A DNA stretch of 64,000 nt from Opitutia bacterium UBA4506 (GCA_002388665.1 DGMY01000044.1:25984-89983); one strand, 5' to 3'; positions 1-8,977 are shown, numbered from the stretch's first letter. Numbers and translations: made by a program. Notes: a model not told the origin generated them from the sequence alone.

Positions 1-141
1 AGCAGAATCTTCGATCACTTTCCCTGAGAGGATGTCGCCGTTCTTTAACGTAATGGTATCGGCGTGAAGCTGGGCGGCGAACAGCAAGGAAGTCGCGGAT
101 GCGAAAAGAGCGCGGATGGTGAAAGTCTTCATTGGCTTCAT
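1..141 (-). CDS. Secreted protein, N-terminal fragment (clipped by window edge)
   Basis: The reading frame starts at the ATG at 141 and runs off the left edge, giving 47 residues. A second in-frame ATG lies three codons later. Residues 1-27 form a signal peptide: a basic start (MKPMKTF), a hydrophobic core and an A-x-A-type end (LHA). The mature start, DTITLKNGDILSGKV, resembles the opening of outer-membrane-type proteins of the DUF481/YdiY kind, which begin with a similar 'lkNGD.l.G.v' strand pair. That family link is an inference from one short motif. The gene is divergent from lolC, with 137 bases between them that must hold both promoters; no clear promoter was recognised there. Confidence 0.6.
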   Translation of the reverse strand, partial: MKPMKTFTIRALFASATSLLFAAQLHADTITLKNGDILSGKVIEDSA

Positions 142-278
142 GGTTTTTTTATTCGATCGGCGTTTGCAACTCTTTTAGCCTTTGGTTCGGAATTATTTCC
201 GGAAAGTAGGCGAAGGAATCGGGCACTTTTTTAGAAATCCCCCTTGGTTTTGCTCGTGAGGGCAACTAGCTTCCGCAC

Positions 279-1511
279 ATGCCATGGTATTTTCACGCTG
301 CGCTGAAGCAGATTTTTCCCTCGGGGAAACTCTTGTCCTTCTTCGCGTTTATATCGGTAACGGGCGTGACCCTCGGGGTCATGGTGTTGCTGGTTGTACA
401 GAGCGTGATGAACGGATTTGTGTTCGATATCCAATCGAATCTGGCGAAGACCAATGGGGACATCCAGATCGTGAGCCGCGCTCCGATTGTTGGGTGGGAG
501 GACTGGTTGGAGAATTTGGAGGCCAGGCCCGAAGTGAAAGCCGCGGCCCCGCTCGCGCATGGAGTGGTGATGTTGCAGGCGCGCAACCGGCCGATGTTTC
601 CCTACGTTTGGGGACTGGATCTGGAATCCGGGCCCGAAGTGTTGCCGTTTGAGGATTTTCTCCAGTCGGGGACCATGGACGATCTCGATGACCGGTCGAT
701 TTTCGTCAGTGGAGGGGTGGCCCGCGAGTTGACCTTGGGGGTCGGAACGGAAGTGGCGGTTTACACTCCTCTGATGCTGGACCGGATGAAAGTGGATGAA
801 GTGATTCGCCCAATTACGATGCGGGTCGCGGGGATTTTTGAAACGGGATGGAACGAAGTTGATTCGCGGACAGTCGTAGTGACCCTGCGGACGATGCAGG
901 AGCTTTACGGTTTGGGGGAGAGCGTGCACGGGGTGGTCATGAAACTGGAAGACGGGGTGGACACAGCAGAGTATGCGGGAGTTTTGAACGCCGGGCTGTC
1001 GGAGGAGTATCACGCGCAGACCTGGATGGATGTGAACAGCGATTTCCTGTTTGTTCTTCGATTGGAGAAAACGATGATGTTTTTCATCATGATCTTCATT
1101 GTGCTGGTGGCCTCCTTCTCGATTGCGATCTCGCTCATGATGGCGGTGATTCGCAAGACCCGCGAGATCGGGCTGCTTTCGGCCATGGGGGCCTCGCGTT
1201 TTGGGATCGGCGCCTGTTTCTGCCTCCAGGGATTTTTAATTGGAACCGTGGGAACCATTCTCGGGATCATCGGCGCTCTGGTCGCCTTGCATTTCCGCAA
1301 CAACATATTTCACCTCTTTGCCCACCTGACTGGGCGGGGGCAGGCATTGACCGATGCCTACGGATTTTCTTATCTTCCGGCGCACTATATCATTTCGGAT
1401 TTTATCATCGTGGCCCTGTTTTCCATCTTTGTCTCGACCCTGGCGGGATTGATCCCGGCCTGGCGGGCGGCGCGGCTACAACCGGCGGAGGCTTTGCGCA
1501 ATGACGCTTGA
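279..1511 (+). CDS. lolC: LolC/LolE-type lipoprotein-releasing ABC permease
   Basis: This is the inner-membrane permease of the Lol system, which extracts lipoproteins from the inner membrane for transfer to the outer membrane. The 410 residues are normal for LolC/LolE. One membrane helix lies near residues 19-42, followed by a large periplasmic domain (about 45-262). Three C-terminal helices of the FtsX fold follow (about 265-290, 310-340, 371-395). The cytoplasmic coupling motif REIGLLSAMGAS is at about 297-308, and the end (LQPAEALRND) is typical. The last 11 bases overlap lolD. Only one permease gene is present here, so the transporter may use a homodimer or have a partner elsewhere. No strong Shine-Dalgarno sequence precedes the ATG, but the start gives the usual short N-terminus before the first helix. 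Confidence 0.9.
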   Translation: MPWYFHAALKQIFPSGKLLSFFAFISVTGVTLGVMVLLVVQSVMNGFVFDIQSNLAKTNGDIQIVSRAPIVGWEDWLENLEARPEVKAAAPLAHGVVMLQARNRPMFPYVWGLDLESGPEVLPFEDFLQSGTMDDLDDRSIFVSGGVARELTLGVGTEVAVYTPLMLDRMKVDEVIRPITMRVAGIFETGWNEVDSRTVVVTLRTMQELYGLGESVHGVVMKLEDGVDTAEYAGVLNAGLSEEYHAQTWMDVNSDFLFVLRLEKTMMFFIMIFIVLVASFSIAISLMMAVIRKTREIGLLSAMGASRFGIGACFCLQGFLIGTVGTILGIIGALVALHFRNNIFHLFAHLTGRGQALTDAYGFSYLPAHYIISDFIIVALFSIFVSTLAGLIPAWRAARLQPAEALRNDA

Positions 1512-2199
1512 TTCTCAGTCAGTCCTGCGGGCAAAAGACGTGCGCAAGACCTTTGTGATCCCCGGCGGTGAGCTGGAGGTATTGCGGGGGTTGAATTTTT
1601 CCATTCGCGAAGGGGTTTCGGCGAGCATACGGGGTGAATCCGGCTCGGGGAAATCGACCCTACTTCATCTGTTCGCGGGGCTTGAAGGCGTGGATCAAGG
1701 AGAAATTTCGTGGGGGCCGGATTCGATCAATCACTGGAGCCCACGCAAGCGAGCTGCGGAGCGTGCGGTCCGGCTCGGGTTGGTTTTTCAAGCGTATCAT
1801 CTCGTGGGCGAAATGACTGCACTGGAGAACGTTCTCCTGGCAGCGCGGATCGCTGGAACGGTGAGTGCTGAGACGCGGGAGCGGGCGAGACATCTTCTCG
1901 ATCGGGTGGGCTTGGGCAACCGCGAGAAGCAGATGCCCGGTAAAATGTCGGGAGGGGAAAGGCAGCGGGTCGCGGTCGCGCGGGCGATTCTGAACAACCC
2001 TCCGATTCTTCTGGCGGATGAACCGACTGGAAACCTCGACGAAAAGACCGGGGAGACGACGATGGAGTTGCTCCTGGAATTGGTGAGGGAGCAAGGGGTG
2101 GCATTGGTTTTGGTTACTCACAGTCGACGATTTGCCGGAGCTTGCGACGAGCAATGGGTGTTGCACGACGGGATCTTGGAAGCCTCGGCGGAAGCGTAA
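1501..2199 (+). CDS. lolD: LolD-type ABC transporter ATPase
   Basis: This is the ATP-hydrolysing subunit that pairs with the LolC-type permease encoded just upstream. Visible motifs over 232 residues are Walker A GESGSGKS (45-52), the Q-loop FQ (96-97), the ABC signature MSGGERQ (149-155), Walker B ILLADEP (169-175) followed by TGNLDE, and the H-loop TH near 205. Spacing and length match the LolD/MacB subfamily. The ATG lies inside the end of lolC (11-base overlap), which implies translational coupling. A hairpin without a T-run follows the stop codon. Confidence 0.92.
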   Translation: MTLDSQSVLRAKDVRKTFVIPGGELEVLRGLNFSIREGVSASIRGESGSGKSTLLHLFAGLEGVDQGEISWGPDSINHWSPRKRAAERAVRLGLVFQAYHLVGEMTALENVLLAARIAGTVSAETRERARHLLDRVGLGNREKQMPGKMSGGERQRVAVARAILNNPPILLADEPTGNLDEKTGETTMELLLELVREQGVALVLVTHSRRFAGACDEQWVLHDGILEASAEA

Positions 2200-2206
2200 C
2201 TGAAGA

Positions 2207-2225
2207 GCGGAGAAGTTATCTCCGC
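2207..2225 (+). other. Hairpin after lolD
   Basis: GCGGAGA and TCTCCGC form a perfect 7-bp stem around a 5-base loop, 7 nt after the lolD stop. There is no T-run, so it is not a standard intrinsic terminator. It could attenuate or protect the 3' end of the lolCD message. Confidence 0.35.
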
Positions 2226-2335
2226 GTGCGGGCGCCGTCTCGTCGAACCACGAGAGTTGCAGAAGGCTCTGTTCATCCGACATTTCTCTCTCAATTTTAG
2301 TTGAAGGATTACCGTTGGGTTGATGCGCTCCAATT

Positions 2336-3520
2336 ATGAACAAACGGGGATTTCTCTTGTGCGGAATTTTTCTTCTGGCATCCGGCGTCTTGTTGTCCGC
2401 TGCGGGTCCGGCCTGGTTGTCTCAGGGGCCAAAGGTAGGGGAGGGACCGCAGTCGTTCGAGATCCCCCTGGAAGTCGAGGGGCAGAAATTGTATGTGGAG
2501 GTGGAGATCGGCGGTCGTACCCGTCGGTTTGTCGTGGATACTGGATCCCCATCGATGGTGGATGAGTCGATCGCCCGTGAGTTGAATTTGAAAGTAGTGG
2601 GGAAGAGCCAAGGGAGAGACGCCCATGGTGTGAAGATTGAGACCTCGATTGTTCAATCAGATCTGAGCGTGGGAGGTGTTTCCTTTGAGAAAGTTCCCCT
2701 GTTTTGCGCAGACTTCCTGGGTACGGTTCCTGTCCGATGTATCGTGGGAGACGGCATCCTTGGGTCGGAGCTGTTGGCCCTGGGCGCTTGGCAGATCGAC
2801 CTGAAGGAGCGGGTTCTGCGTTTTTCGACCCAGGCGGAGACGCTGCCCTATGTCGAAAAGGCGACCGAGGGGAGTCTTCACGATTTTGGTTTTCCGCACG
2901 CACCCATTGTCGATGTTGTCTTTGCAAAAGAAGCGCGCAGCAAGGCGCTCTTTGACACTGGGGCTCCGGTCTATTTCTGGATCTCGCCCGATGATTATGC
3001 TGGGGCGCAGCGGGCTGGCGGAACCGGTGGGACGCTGGAGGGATTTGGCTCTCCCGGAGGTTCCTTGGGCGGGCAGGCACCGGCAGTTCCGAGGGAAATG
3101 GTGGAATTGACCTCTTTTTCGGTCGGTCCGGTCCAGATAGGAGTCGTCGAGGCACTCGTGAGGGAGTTGTCGCCGAGCCTCCTGGGCGTTCGTTTCCTCG
3201 ATCACTTTATTGTAACCTTGGACCAGCCGAACGGGGCGGTGTTTTTTTATGAATATGCAAAGGGACCTTACATCGAGGATTCCTTTGGTCTCACTCTGGC
3301 CTTCGACGGGGAGGTGGCCGTCGGAACGGTTTGGGAGGGGTCGCCGGCTTGGCGTGCGGGCCTGCGGGCCGGGGATCCGTTGGACTCGATTAACGGAATG
3401 ACCCTCGATTTTTCGTGTGAGAAGATTCGTCAGGCCATCGCTGCTTTCCAGGAACCGACGATCCGCATTGACTGGGAAGGAGGATCGGTTGAGTTGACGA
3501 AGGAAACCCGCGAATTTTGA
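2336..3520 (+). CDS. Exported aspartyl protease with C-terminal PDZ domain
   Basis: The 394-residue protein has a signal peptide at about residues 1-23 and two aspartyl-protease halves in one chain: VVDTGSP (DTG at 68-70) and LFDTGAP (DTG at 207-209). A C-terminal PDZ-like domain (about 315-375) carries the pattern W.GSPAWRAGLRAGDPLDSING. Each DTG is the catalytic aspartate loop of the clan AA fold, so the single chain should form a complete active site. Families with this layout are annotated as retropepsin-like proteases of unknown substrate. It would act in the periplasm or at the outer membrane. It follows lolCD by 136 bases on the same strand and may be co-transcribed. The substrate is unknown. 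Confidence 0.8.
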   Translation: MNKRGFLLCGIFLLASGVLLSAAGPAWLSQGPKVGEGPQSFEIPLEVEGQKLYVEVEIGGRTRRFVVDTGSPSMVDESIARELNLKVVGKSQGRDAHGVKIETSIVQSDLSVGGVSFEKVPLFCADFLGTVPVRCIVGDGILGSELLALGAWQIDLKERVLRFSTQAETLPYVEKATEGSLHDFGFPHAPIVDVVFAKEARSKALFDTGAPVYFWISPDDYAGAQRAGGTGGTLEGFGSPGGSLGGQAPAVPREMVELTSFSVGPVQIGVVEALVRELSPSLLGVRFLDHFIVTLDQPNGAVFFYEYAKGPYIEDSFGLTLAFDGEVAVGTVWEGSPAWRAGLRAGDPLDSINGMTLDFSCEKIRQAIAAFQEPTIRIDWEGGSVELTKETREF

Positions 3521-3621
3521 TCAAATTCGTTTCGGGCAATAGAATTGTGAAAAAGAGTTCGAAGAGCATCGAGTAGTTTTTTCTTGTGGCTTTCTGTAGA
3601 GCTGGACGATCATTCTGGCGT

Positions 3622-4584
3622 ATGCCCGATTTTGAAGATCTCAGTCCCCAGAGGACTGAAAATACCGCTGAAACCTACAGCCCGAGTCGTAGCCGCAGTC
3701 GAAGCGGCTCCTCTAGCCGGAGTGGAAAGAGTTCTTCCAGCCGCCGCCCTCAAGGTGGGCAACGCAACTCGCGACGTTCTGCACCGAAATCGCCGAGGAA
3801 GAAGTCAATTTTTGCGCGGATCGCGCAGTTCTTTGGATCTATATTCGGATCAAAGCCCTCCCAGCCGAAGAAACGGAGTCAGGGGCAATCGCGTCCACCT
3901 TCGAAACGGGGAGAGGGCTCGCGCAGTTCTCAAGGCCGCCGATCGAGGGGCGAAGGAAATTCCTCCCGGCAGGGATCGTCTTCCCGGCAAGGATCGTCTT
4001 CCCGTCAAGGCGGCGAGCGCCGGCATCAGGGACGTTCACAATCTGGAAATCAAGACGGATCATCTTCGAATGGCCCGAAACGTCGTCGCCGTTCGCGCAG
4101 TCGTGGAAATTCGTCCTCGCAAGGGGCGCCCCAGAAGAAGGAACTGCATCCCGTTGTCGAACAGGAGAAGGTTATCCCGGTAGAGACTGAAGCGGTTGCG
4201 ACACGGTATAGTCGACCTTCGGCCAAGACGGCAGCGGAAGTCGCAGCGAAGAATCTTGAAACCCAGCAGTCGAAGCAGGGAACAACCACGGGGAAGCGGA
4301 GCAGCTCGGGTCAAGGTGGCAAGAAGAATGGTGGTCGGAGTCGATCGGGCCAGTCTTCGGGCTCGCGCGGACCTCGCTCGGATGAACGGCAACCCAAAGA
4401 GGCGCCCGCACAGAAACCTTTGAAGACTCCCCAGCCCGCTAAGCCAGTAATTGATGTGGTGGCTGCGATGGAGAACGTCGGGCCGATGGATTCTTCGGGC
4501 CGATATGGTCGGCGTTCGCTGCGCGGTGGGCGCAAAAGCCGTCCCAGCGAGTTCGGTCAGTCCGGCGGTTCGGGTAAATCCTGA
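3622..4584 (+). CDS. Ser/Arg/Gly-rich, predicted disordered basic protein
   Basis: The 320-residue product is dominated by S, R, G, Q and K, for example SRSRSRSGSSSRSGK and three tandem SSRQG units encoded by near-identical 15-base repeats (about 3959-4018). One short hydrophobic segment (SIFARIAQFFGSIFG, about residues 62-76) could be an amphipathic helix. A short acidic start (MPDFEDL) precedes the low-complexity part. I chose the ATG at 3622; a GTG at 3586 would add 12 residues. The frame is preferred because it stays open for 320 codons, ends 18 bases before murA, and has an opening unlike noise. The composition resembles RNA-binding tails, but no folded domain is recognised and no function can be assigned. 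It probably shares a transcript with murA. Confidence 0.6.
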   Translation: MPDFEDLSPQRTENTAETYSPSRSRSRSGSSSRSGKSSSSRRPQGGQRNSRRSAPKSPRKKSIFARIAQFFGSIFGSKPSQPKKRSQGQSRPPSKRGEGSRSSQGRRSRGEGNSSRQGSSSRQGSSSRQGGERRHQGRSQSGNQDGSSSNGPKRRRRSRSRGNSSSQGAPQKKELHPVVEQEKVIPVETEAVATRYSRPSAKTAAEVAAKNLETQQSKQGTTTGKRSSSGQGGKKNGGRSRSGQSSGSRGPRSDERQPKEAPAQKPLKTPQPAKPVIDVVAAMENVGPMDSSGRYGRRSLRGGRKSRPSEFGQSGGSGKS

Positions 4585-4602
4585 GCCAGTAGGAATACTG
4601 GC

Positions 4603-5901
4603 ATGGATGTAATCCGAATCGACGGGGGTCGGCCACTGAGTGGTCGGATCACAGCTGGCGGGGCCAAAAACTCGGTGCTCCCCATCTTTGCCGCGTGTCT
4701 ATTGACGGAGGACGAATGCGTGATTCGGAACGTCCCCGATCTGAGCGACGTGCGGTACATGGCACGCATCCTCGAGTACGTGGGCGCGTCGGTGGTGGAT
4801 GAAGGCAGCGGAGTTTGGCGAGTCAAGGCCGGCGAAGTGCGGCCGGAGGCTCCCTATGATCTCGTTCGCAAGATGAGAGCCTCGATCTGCTTGCTCGGGG
4901 CCTTGGTGGGTCGACTGGGGCAGGCCCGCGTCTCGATGCCGGGTGGCTGTGTGATTGGGCCGCGCCCCATCGATCTTCATCTCAAAGGCCTGCGCAAACT
5001 GTCCTGCAAAGTGGAAGTGAAAGCAGGGTACCTGCAAGTCGACGGAAAAGATCGTCGTGGAGGAGGAGTTTTTCTGGGCGGACGGTATGGAAGTACGGTG
5101 ACGGGAACGGCCAACCTCTTGATGGCAGCGGTCACCACCCCGGGAACGACTCGCATCGAATGTGCGGCCTGTGAGCCGGAGATCGTGGACCTTTGTACCC
5201 TTCTTCGGGGAATGGGTGCCCGACTCGAAGGAGTGGGCAGCCCGACGCTGATCGTCCATGGAGTCGACTCGTTGAACGGAGTCGACCACACCGTGATCGA
5301 CGATCGGATCGAGACAGGGACCTATTTGATTGCGGCCGCCCTGACAGGGTCGGACCTGGAAGTGAAAGGGGCTCCACCGGCGATGTTGGGAGCCTTGCAC
5401 GACAAAATGGAGGAGGCCGGGATCGATATGATCTACGAAGACGGTCTTTGGCGAGTGGAGACCCGGGGGCAGCGCGCACCGGTGGACCTCATCACATTGC
5501 CCCATCCGGGATTTCCCACCGACCTGCAAGCGCAGATGTGCACCCTAATGGCGGTGACCCCCGGAATCAGTGTCCTGACCGAACGGATTTACCCGAATCG
5601 TTTCATGCACGTGTCGGAGTTACAACGCATGGGGGCCGATCTGGCGATCGAAGGGGCTTCCTGCATCGTGAAAGGTGTTCGCTCCCTTTCGGGGGCGCCG
5701 GTTATGGCCTCGGACCTGCGGGCTAGCGCCGCACTCGTGCTCGCTGGGCTTGTGGCCACCGGGGAGACCTGGATTCAACGGGTCTATCATCTGGATCGGG
5801 GATATCAGCGGATGGATGAAAAACTTCGGGCGGTCGGGGCGTCGATTGAACGGCTCCCTGCCGAGGAAATGCCAAAGGGATTGCTCGGAGAGGATTTTTG
5901 A
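4603..5901 (+). CDS. murA: UDP-N-acetylglucosamine 1-carboxyvinyltransferase
   Basis: MurA transfers enolpyruvate from PEP to UDP-GlcNAc, the first committed step of peptidoglycan synthesis, in the cytoplasm. The 432 residues match the family (about 419). The substrate-binding GGAKNS (19-24) opens the chain. The loop MPGGCVIGPRPIDLH carries the catalytic cysteine at 116, matching E. coli Cys115 and predicting fosfomycin sensitivity at the enzyme level. The motif FPTDLQAQ near 311 supplies the conserved aspartate. The gene starts 18 bases after the Ser/Arg-rich ORF. Confidence 0.97.
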   Translation: MDVIRIDGGRPLSGRITAGGAKNSVLPIFAACLLTEDECVIRNVPDLSDVRYMARILEYVGASVVDEGSGVWRVKAGEVRPEAPYDLVRKMRASICLLGALVGRLGQARVSMPGGCVIGPRPIDLHLKGLRKLSCKVEVKAGYLQVDGKDRRGGGVFLGGRYGSTVTGTANLLMAAVTTPGTTRIECAACEPEIVDLCTLLRGMGARLEGVGSPTLIVHGVDSLNGVDHTVIDDRIETGTYLIAAALTGSDLEVKGAPPAMLGALHDKMEEAGIDMIYEDGLWRVETRGQRAPVDLITLPHPGFPTDLQAQMCTLMAVTPGISVLTERIYPNRFMHVSELQRMGADLAIEGASCIVKGVRSLSGAPVMASDLRASAALVLAGLVATGETWIQRVYHLDRGYQRMDEKLRAVGASIERLPAEEMPKGLLGEDF

Positions 5902-5959
5902 TCTTTACGGTTTCCTGCTCGCCAGAGAGGCTGAGTAGAGTCTACTATATTCGATAATT

Positions 5960-7006
5960 ATGGGTAAAAAAGTCGCGCTTCTGACCGGGATCACCGGGCA
6001 AGATGGTTCCTATCTTGCGGAATTATTACTGGAAAAAGGTTATGAGGTTCACGGGATGATCCGTCGATCGAGTTCCTTTAATACTGGAAGAATTGATCAC
6101 CTGTTCAACGACCCCGAGATTCACGGCAAACGATTGTTTCTCCACTACGGGGATCTCACGGACTCGAGCAATCTGAACCGTTTGCTCGAGAAGGTACAGC
6201 CCGACGAAATCTATAACCTCGGGGCGATGAGCCACGTGAAGGTCTCGTTCGAAGTCCCCGAGTATACCGCTGAGGTAGACGGGATCGGCACCCTGCGCTT
6301 TTTGGACGCCATCAAGGAAACCGGGTTGAAGACTCGTTTTTATCAGGCATCGACAAGCGAACTGTACGGAAAAGTTCAGGAAGTTCCGCAGACTGAGACG
6401 ACCCCTTTCTATCCTCGCTCTCCCTACGGAGTCGCCAAGCTTTACGGCTTCTGGATTATAGTGAATTACCGCGAGTCCTATGGCATCCACGCCTGCAACG
6501 GGATCCTCTTCAATCACGAATCACCGCGCCGCGGTGAAACCTTCGTGACGCGCAAGATCACCCGTGCCGCTGCGATGATTGCTCATGGCAAGCAGGAGAT
6601 TTTGAAGTTGGGGAACATGGACGCCAAGCGCGACTGGGGGTACGCCCCTGAGTACGTCGAAGGAATGTGGCGGATTCTCCAGCACGACGAACCGGAAGAT
6701 TTTGTTCTCGCGACGAATGAAACTCGTACCGTCCGTGAGTTTGTCAACGAGTCCTTTGATGAGCTCGGTATCTCTTTGGAGTGGGAAGGTGAAGGCATCG
6801 ACGAAGTCGGTATCGACAGCAAGACCGGTGTGAAGCGGATTGTTGTGGACCCTGCCTACTTCCGCCCGGCGGAGGTCGAACTCCTGATTGGTGACGCCAC
6901 CAAAGCCAAGGAGAAGCTCGGTTGGGAACCGAAGACCAAGTTCTCGGAACTGGCTCGACTTATGGCGCGTGCTGACTTTGAGAAGATCGCACGTCGCGGC
7001 TACTAG
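5960..7006 (+). CDS. gmd: GDP-mannose 4,6-dehydratase
   Basis: Gmd converts GDP-D-mannose to GDP-4-keto-6-deoxymannose, the first step of de novo GDP-L-fucose synthesis. The 348-residue SDR-family protein shows the NADP-binding GITGQDGSYLAE (10-21), the RRSSSFNT substrate/cofactor loop (35-42), and the catalytic residues T132/S133/E134 with Y156 and K160 (STSE...SPYGVAK). It is followed after 23 bases by fcl, the next enzyme. A TATATT at 5946-5951 lies so close to the ATG that a very short or absent leader is possible. No Shine-Dalgarno sequence is visible, and the -35 is weak, so this is only a suggestion. Confidence 0.97.
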   Translation: MGKKVALLTGITGQDGSYLAELLLEKGYEVHGMIRRSSSFNTGRIDHLFNDPEIHGKRLFLHYGDLTDSSNLNRLLEKVQPDEIYNLGAMSHVKVSFEVPEYTAEVDGIGTLRFLDAIKETGLKTRFYQASTSELYGKVQEVPQTETTPFYPRSPYGVAKLYGFWIIVNYRESYGIHACNGILFNHESPRRGETFVTRKITRAAAMIAHGKQEILKLGNMDAKRDWGYAPEYVEGMWRILQHDEPEDFVLATNETRTVREFVNESFDELGISLEWEGEGIDEVGIDSKTGVKRIVVDPAYFRPAEVELLIGDATKAKEKLGWEPKTKFSELARLMARADFEKIARRGY

Positions 7007-7029
7007 TTGATTGATTGGTTGGGCGATTG

Positions 7030-7977
7030 ATGGACTCCGATTCAAAGATTTTCGTAGCCGGCCATCGCGGGATGGTAGGGAGTGCCGTCGTGCGCCGACT
7101 CAAGGCGTCAGGATTCTCCAATTTGGTCACGGCGACTCGGTCCGAGCTCGATCTGACCAATGAGGCGGCGACGCTGGACTTTTTGCAGACCCACCGGCCC
7201 GATGTGGTCGTGAACTCTGCAGCGAAGGTCGGTGGCATCCATGCGAACAACACTTATCCGGCGGAGTTCCTGCACGAGAATCTGGCGATGGGGTTGAACC
7301 TGGTGCACGGATCGTGGAAAGCAGGCGTAGGGCGACTGCTGAATCTGGGGAGTACTTGTATCTATCCTCGAGAAGCTCCTCAGCCGATTCCGGAGTCCTC
7401 TCTCTTGACGTCACCTCTCGAGAAGACCAATGAGGCCTATGCGCTCGCGAAAATCGCGATTCTAAAGCTTTGCGAGTATTACCGGAAGCAATACGGGGCA
7501 CTCTTTCATTCGGCGATGCCGACTAACCTCTACGGGACCGGGGATAATTACCATCCCGAGAACTCCCACGTTCTGCCTGGATTGATTCGCCGGTTTCATG
7601 AGGCGACCCAGAACGATGCGGAAGAAGTCGTCGTGTGGGGAACGGGAACACCTCTTCGCGAATTTCTCCATGTCGATGATTTAGCCGCGGCGGTCTTGCA
7701 CTTGCTCGAACTGGAGAACCCTCCGGAATGGGTAAACGTAGGCACCGGGGTGGATTGTTCGATTCGTGAACTCGCCGAAACGATTGCCGAAGTGGTTGGT
7801 TTCAAAGGTCAGCTTACCTTTGATCCGTCCAAGCCCGATGGGACACCTCGTAAGTTGACGGATATCTCGAGAATTCGAGAAACCGGATGGGCGCCAAAAA
7901 TTGCGTTACGGGAAGGTATTGAACGTACCTACGGGGAGTTCCAAGAAGGACTTCGGGACGAGACCGTTCGTCTATAG
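7030..7977 (+). CDS. fcl: GDP-L-fucose synthase
   Basis: Fcl (WcaG) performs the 3,5-epimerisation and NADPH reduction that turn the Gmd product into GDP-L-fucose. The 315-residue protein begins at the ATG at 7030; an upstream TTG at 7015 is less likely. It shows the Rossmann motif GHRGMVGSA (11-19), GSTCIYP with S108 and C110, and Y137/K141 (YALAK). These align one position later than E. coli S107, C109, Y136 and K140. The neighbour gmd supplies the substrate. With fkp at 55.9 kb the organism seems able to make GDP-fucose by two routes. Confidence 0.96.
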   Translation: MDSDSKIFVAGHRGMVGSAVVRRLKASGFSNLVTATRSELDLTNEAATLDFLQTHRPDVVVNSAAKVGGIHANNTYPAEFLHENLAMGLNLVHGSWKAGVGRLLNLGSTCIYPREAPQPIPESSLLTSPLEKTNEAYALAKIAILKLCEYYRKQYGALFHSAMPTNLYGTGDNYHPENSHVLPGLIRRFHEATQNDAEEVVVWGTGTPLREFLHVDDLAAAVLHLLELENPPEWVNVGTGVDCSIRELAETIAEVVGFKGQLTFDPSKPDGTPRKLTDISRIRETGWAPKIALREGIERTYGEFQEGLRDETVRL

Positions 7978-8197
7978 GTATTGATCACCCGGCCAACGGT
8001 CCACGGATTTGGGGTACGCGGACGCTACGTTTCATTTCCACCCGTTGAGGCAGTCAGGCTAAGCCTGGAATTCCATTGACGCCCTCTTTGGGAGGTCATC
8101 CGATTCCCATAGCTCGATCAGGTTAACTACCGAGTCGAGGAGACCTCGACAGTACTTGAGAGGAGCTCGTGGCTCCCCGTCTATCGCCCTGAAGCGA
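7978..8197. other. Intergenic block with a chain of stem-loops, possible structured RNA
   Basis: This lies between the convergent genes fcl and the Pal-like lipoprotein. It contains at least four stem-loops readable by eye: GGTCCACG with CGCGGAC (about 7999-8022, one G-T pair), CAGGC-TAA-GCCTG (8055-8067), GTCGAGG-AGA-CCTCGAC (8134-8150) and GGAGC-TCGTG-GCTCC (8162-8176). None is followed by a long T-run, so they are not ordinary intrinsic terminators. Four stems in 220 bases are more than I would expect for simple spacer. It might be a small non-coding RNA or compound transcription-end structures. I could not match it to tmRNA, 6S, RNase P or a known riboswitch. Confidence 0.35.
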
Positions 8198-8782
8198 TTA
8201 GCGTACGATGATTAGCTCGGCCTTACGGTCGAGGGCACGGCCTTCAGCGCCGGCGTTGGAGTCGGCATCGAGATCACCCTTTGAGAGGATTTCAACGCGA
8301 GAAGGATCGATTCCCAAGCTCACGATGTAGTCTTTCACGCTAGTTGCGCGGCGATCGCCGAGGGCCAAATTGTATTCAGTAGTCCCCTTCCAGTCGCAGT
8401 AACCCTCGATCAAGAGGTAGTCACTTGGAGCGGAGCGGAGTGTTTCTGCGACCTGTTCCAAGGCACCCCGGTCGCCGGGACGAACGTAGCTTTGGTCGAA
8501 ATCGAAATAAATGGTTGGGAACATCCCGCGCAACTGTTCGCCCTCGAGGATATTGAAATTGGGGTCGCGACCGAAGAGGCCCTCGCTGGCCGCCAGATCG
8601 TCTTGATACGGATCTCCTCCGACTGAGGGATACGGGGGTTTATCCGGCAGGTTTGTGTAGTCCGGTCGGGTAGGGCTCTGGCCAATGACCGTAGCACTCG
8701 GATCCGGCTGTGATTTTTTGGAACAGGCGGAAAGAACAGCGAACAAGGCAATTCCGAGGCAAATACGATGGTGAAGGCGCAT
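8198..8782 (-). CDS. pal: OmpA-family peptidoglycan-associated lipoprotein (Pal-like)
   Basis: The 194-residue protein has a lipoprotein signal with lipobox VLSAC (lipidated Cys20), a proline-rich linker, and an OmpA/Pal peptidoglycan-binding domain from about residue 85. The domain begins with IYFDFDQSYVRP and contains the family pattern NLALGDRRATSVKDYIVSLGI. Such proteins tether the outer membrane to diaminopimelate-containing peptidoglycan. No tolB, tolA or cpoB lies nearby, so this is an orphan pal in this window. The ATG at 8782 is followed by a basic start and hydrophobic core. A second OmpA-family role cannot be excluded. Confidence 0.88.
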   Translation of the reverse strand: MRLHHRICLGIALFAVLSACSKKSQPDPSATVIGQSPTRPDYTNLPDKPPYPSVGGDPYQDDLAASEGLFGRDPNFNILEGEQLRGMFPTIYFDFDQSYVRPGDRGALEQVAETLRSAPSDYLLIEGYCDWKGTTEYNLALGDRRATSVKDYIVSLGIDPSRVEILSKGDLDADSNAGAEGRALDRKAELIIVR

Positions 8783-8977
8783 GGTTCGTATGGTTGGAGA
8801 ATTTCTCTACAGCGTAAAGCCTTTCTTTCGGTCGGAAAGGAAATCGTCGGTGGAAAAGTACTGGTTTGGTTTGGTGTGGAAGGTGGTGCTAAGAATTTGG
8901 ATAAGAAATTCTTACAAGTTCAATCGTAATGTGATCGAGAGGCGAAGATTTAGAGTCGGCAAAGATTTTCACTCTAT

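Noticed and set aside
3584..4183. 199-codon alternative frame inside the Ser/Arg-rich gene
   Set aside because: Its frame covers only part of the region, and the frame ending before murA fits the gene order better.
8100..8140. TPP-riboswitch-like AACCTGATC on the minus strand
   Set aside because: The CTGAGA element and the TAAT/GCG part of the core are missing, and no gene starts in the proper direction downstream.
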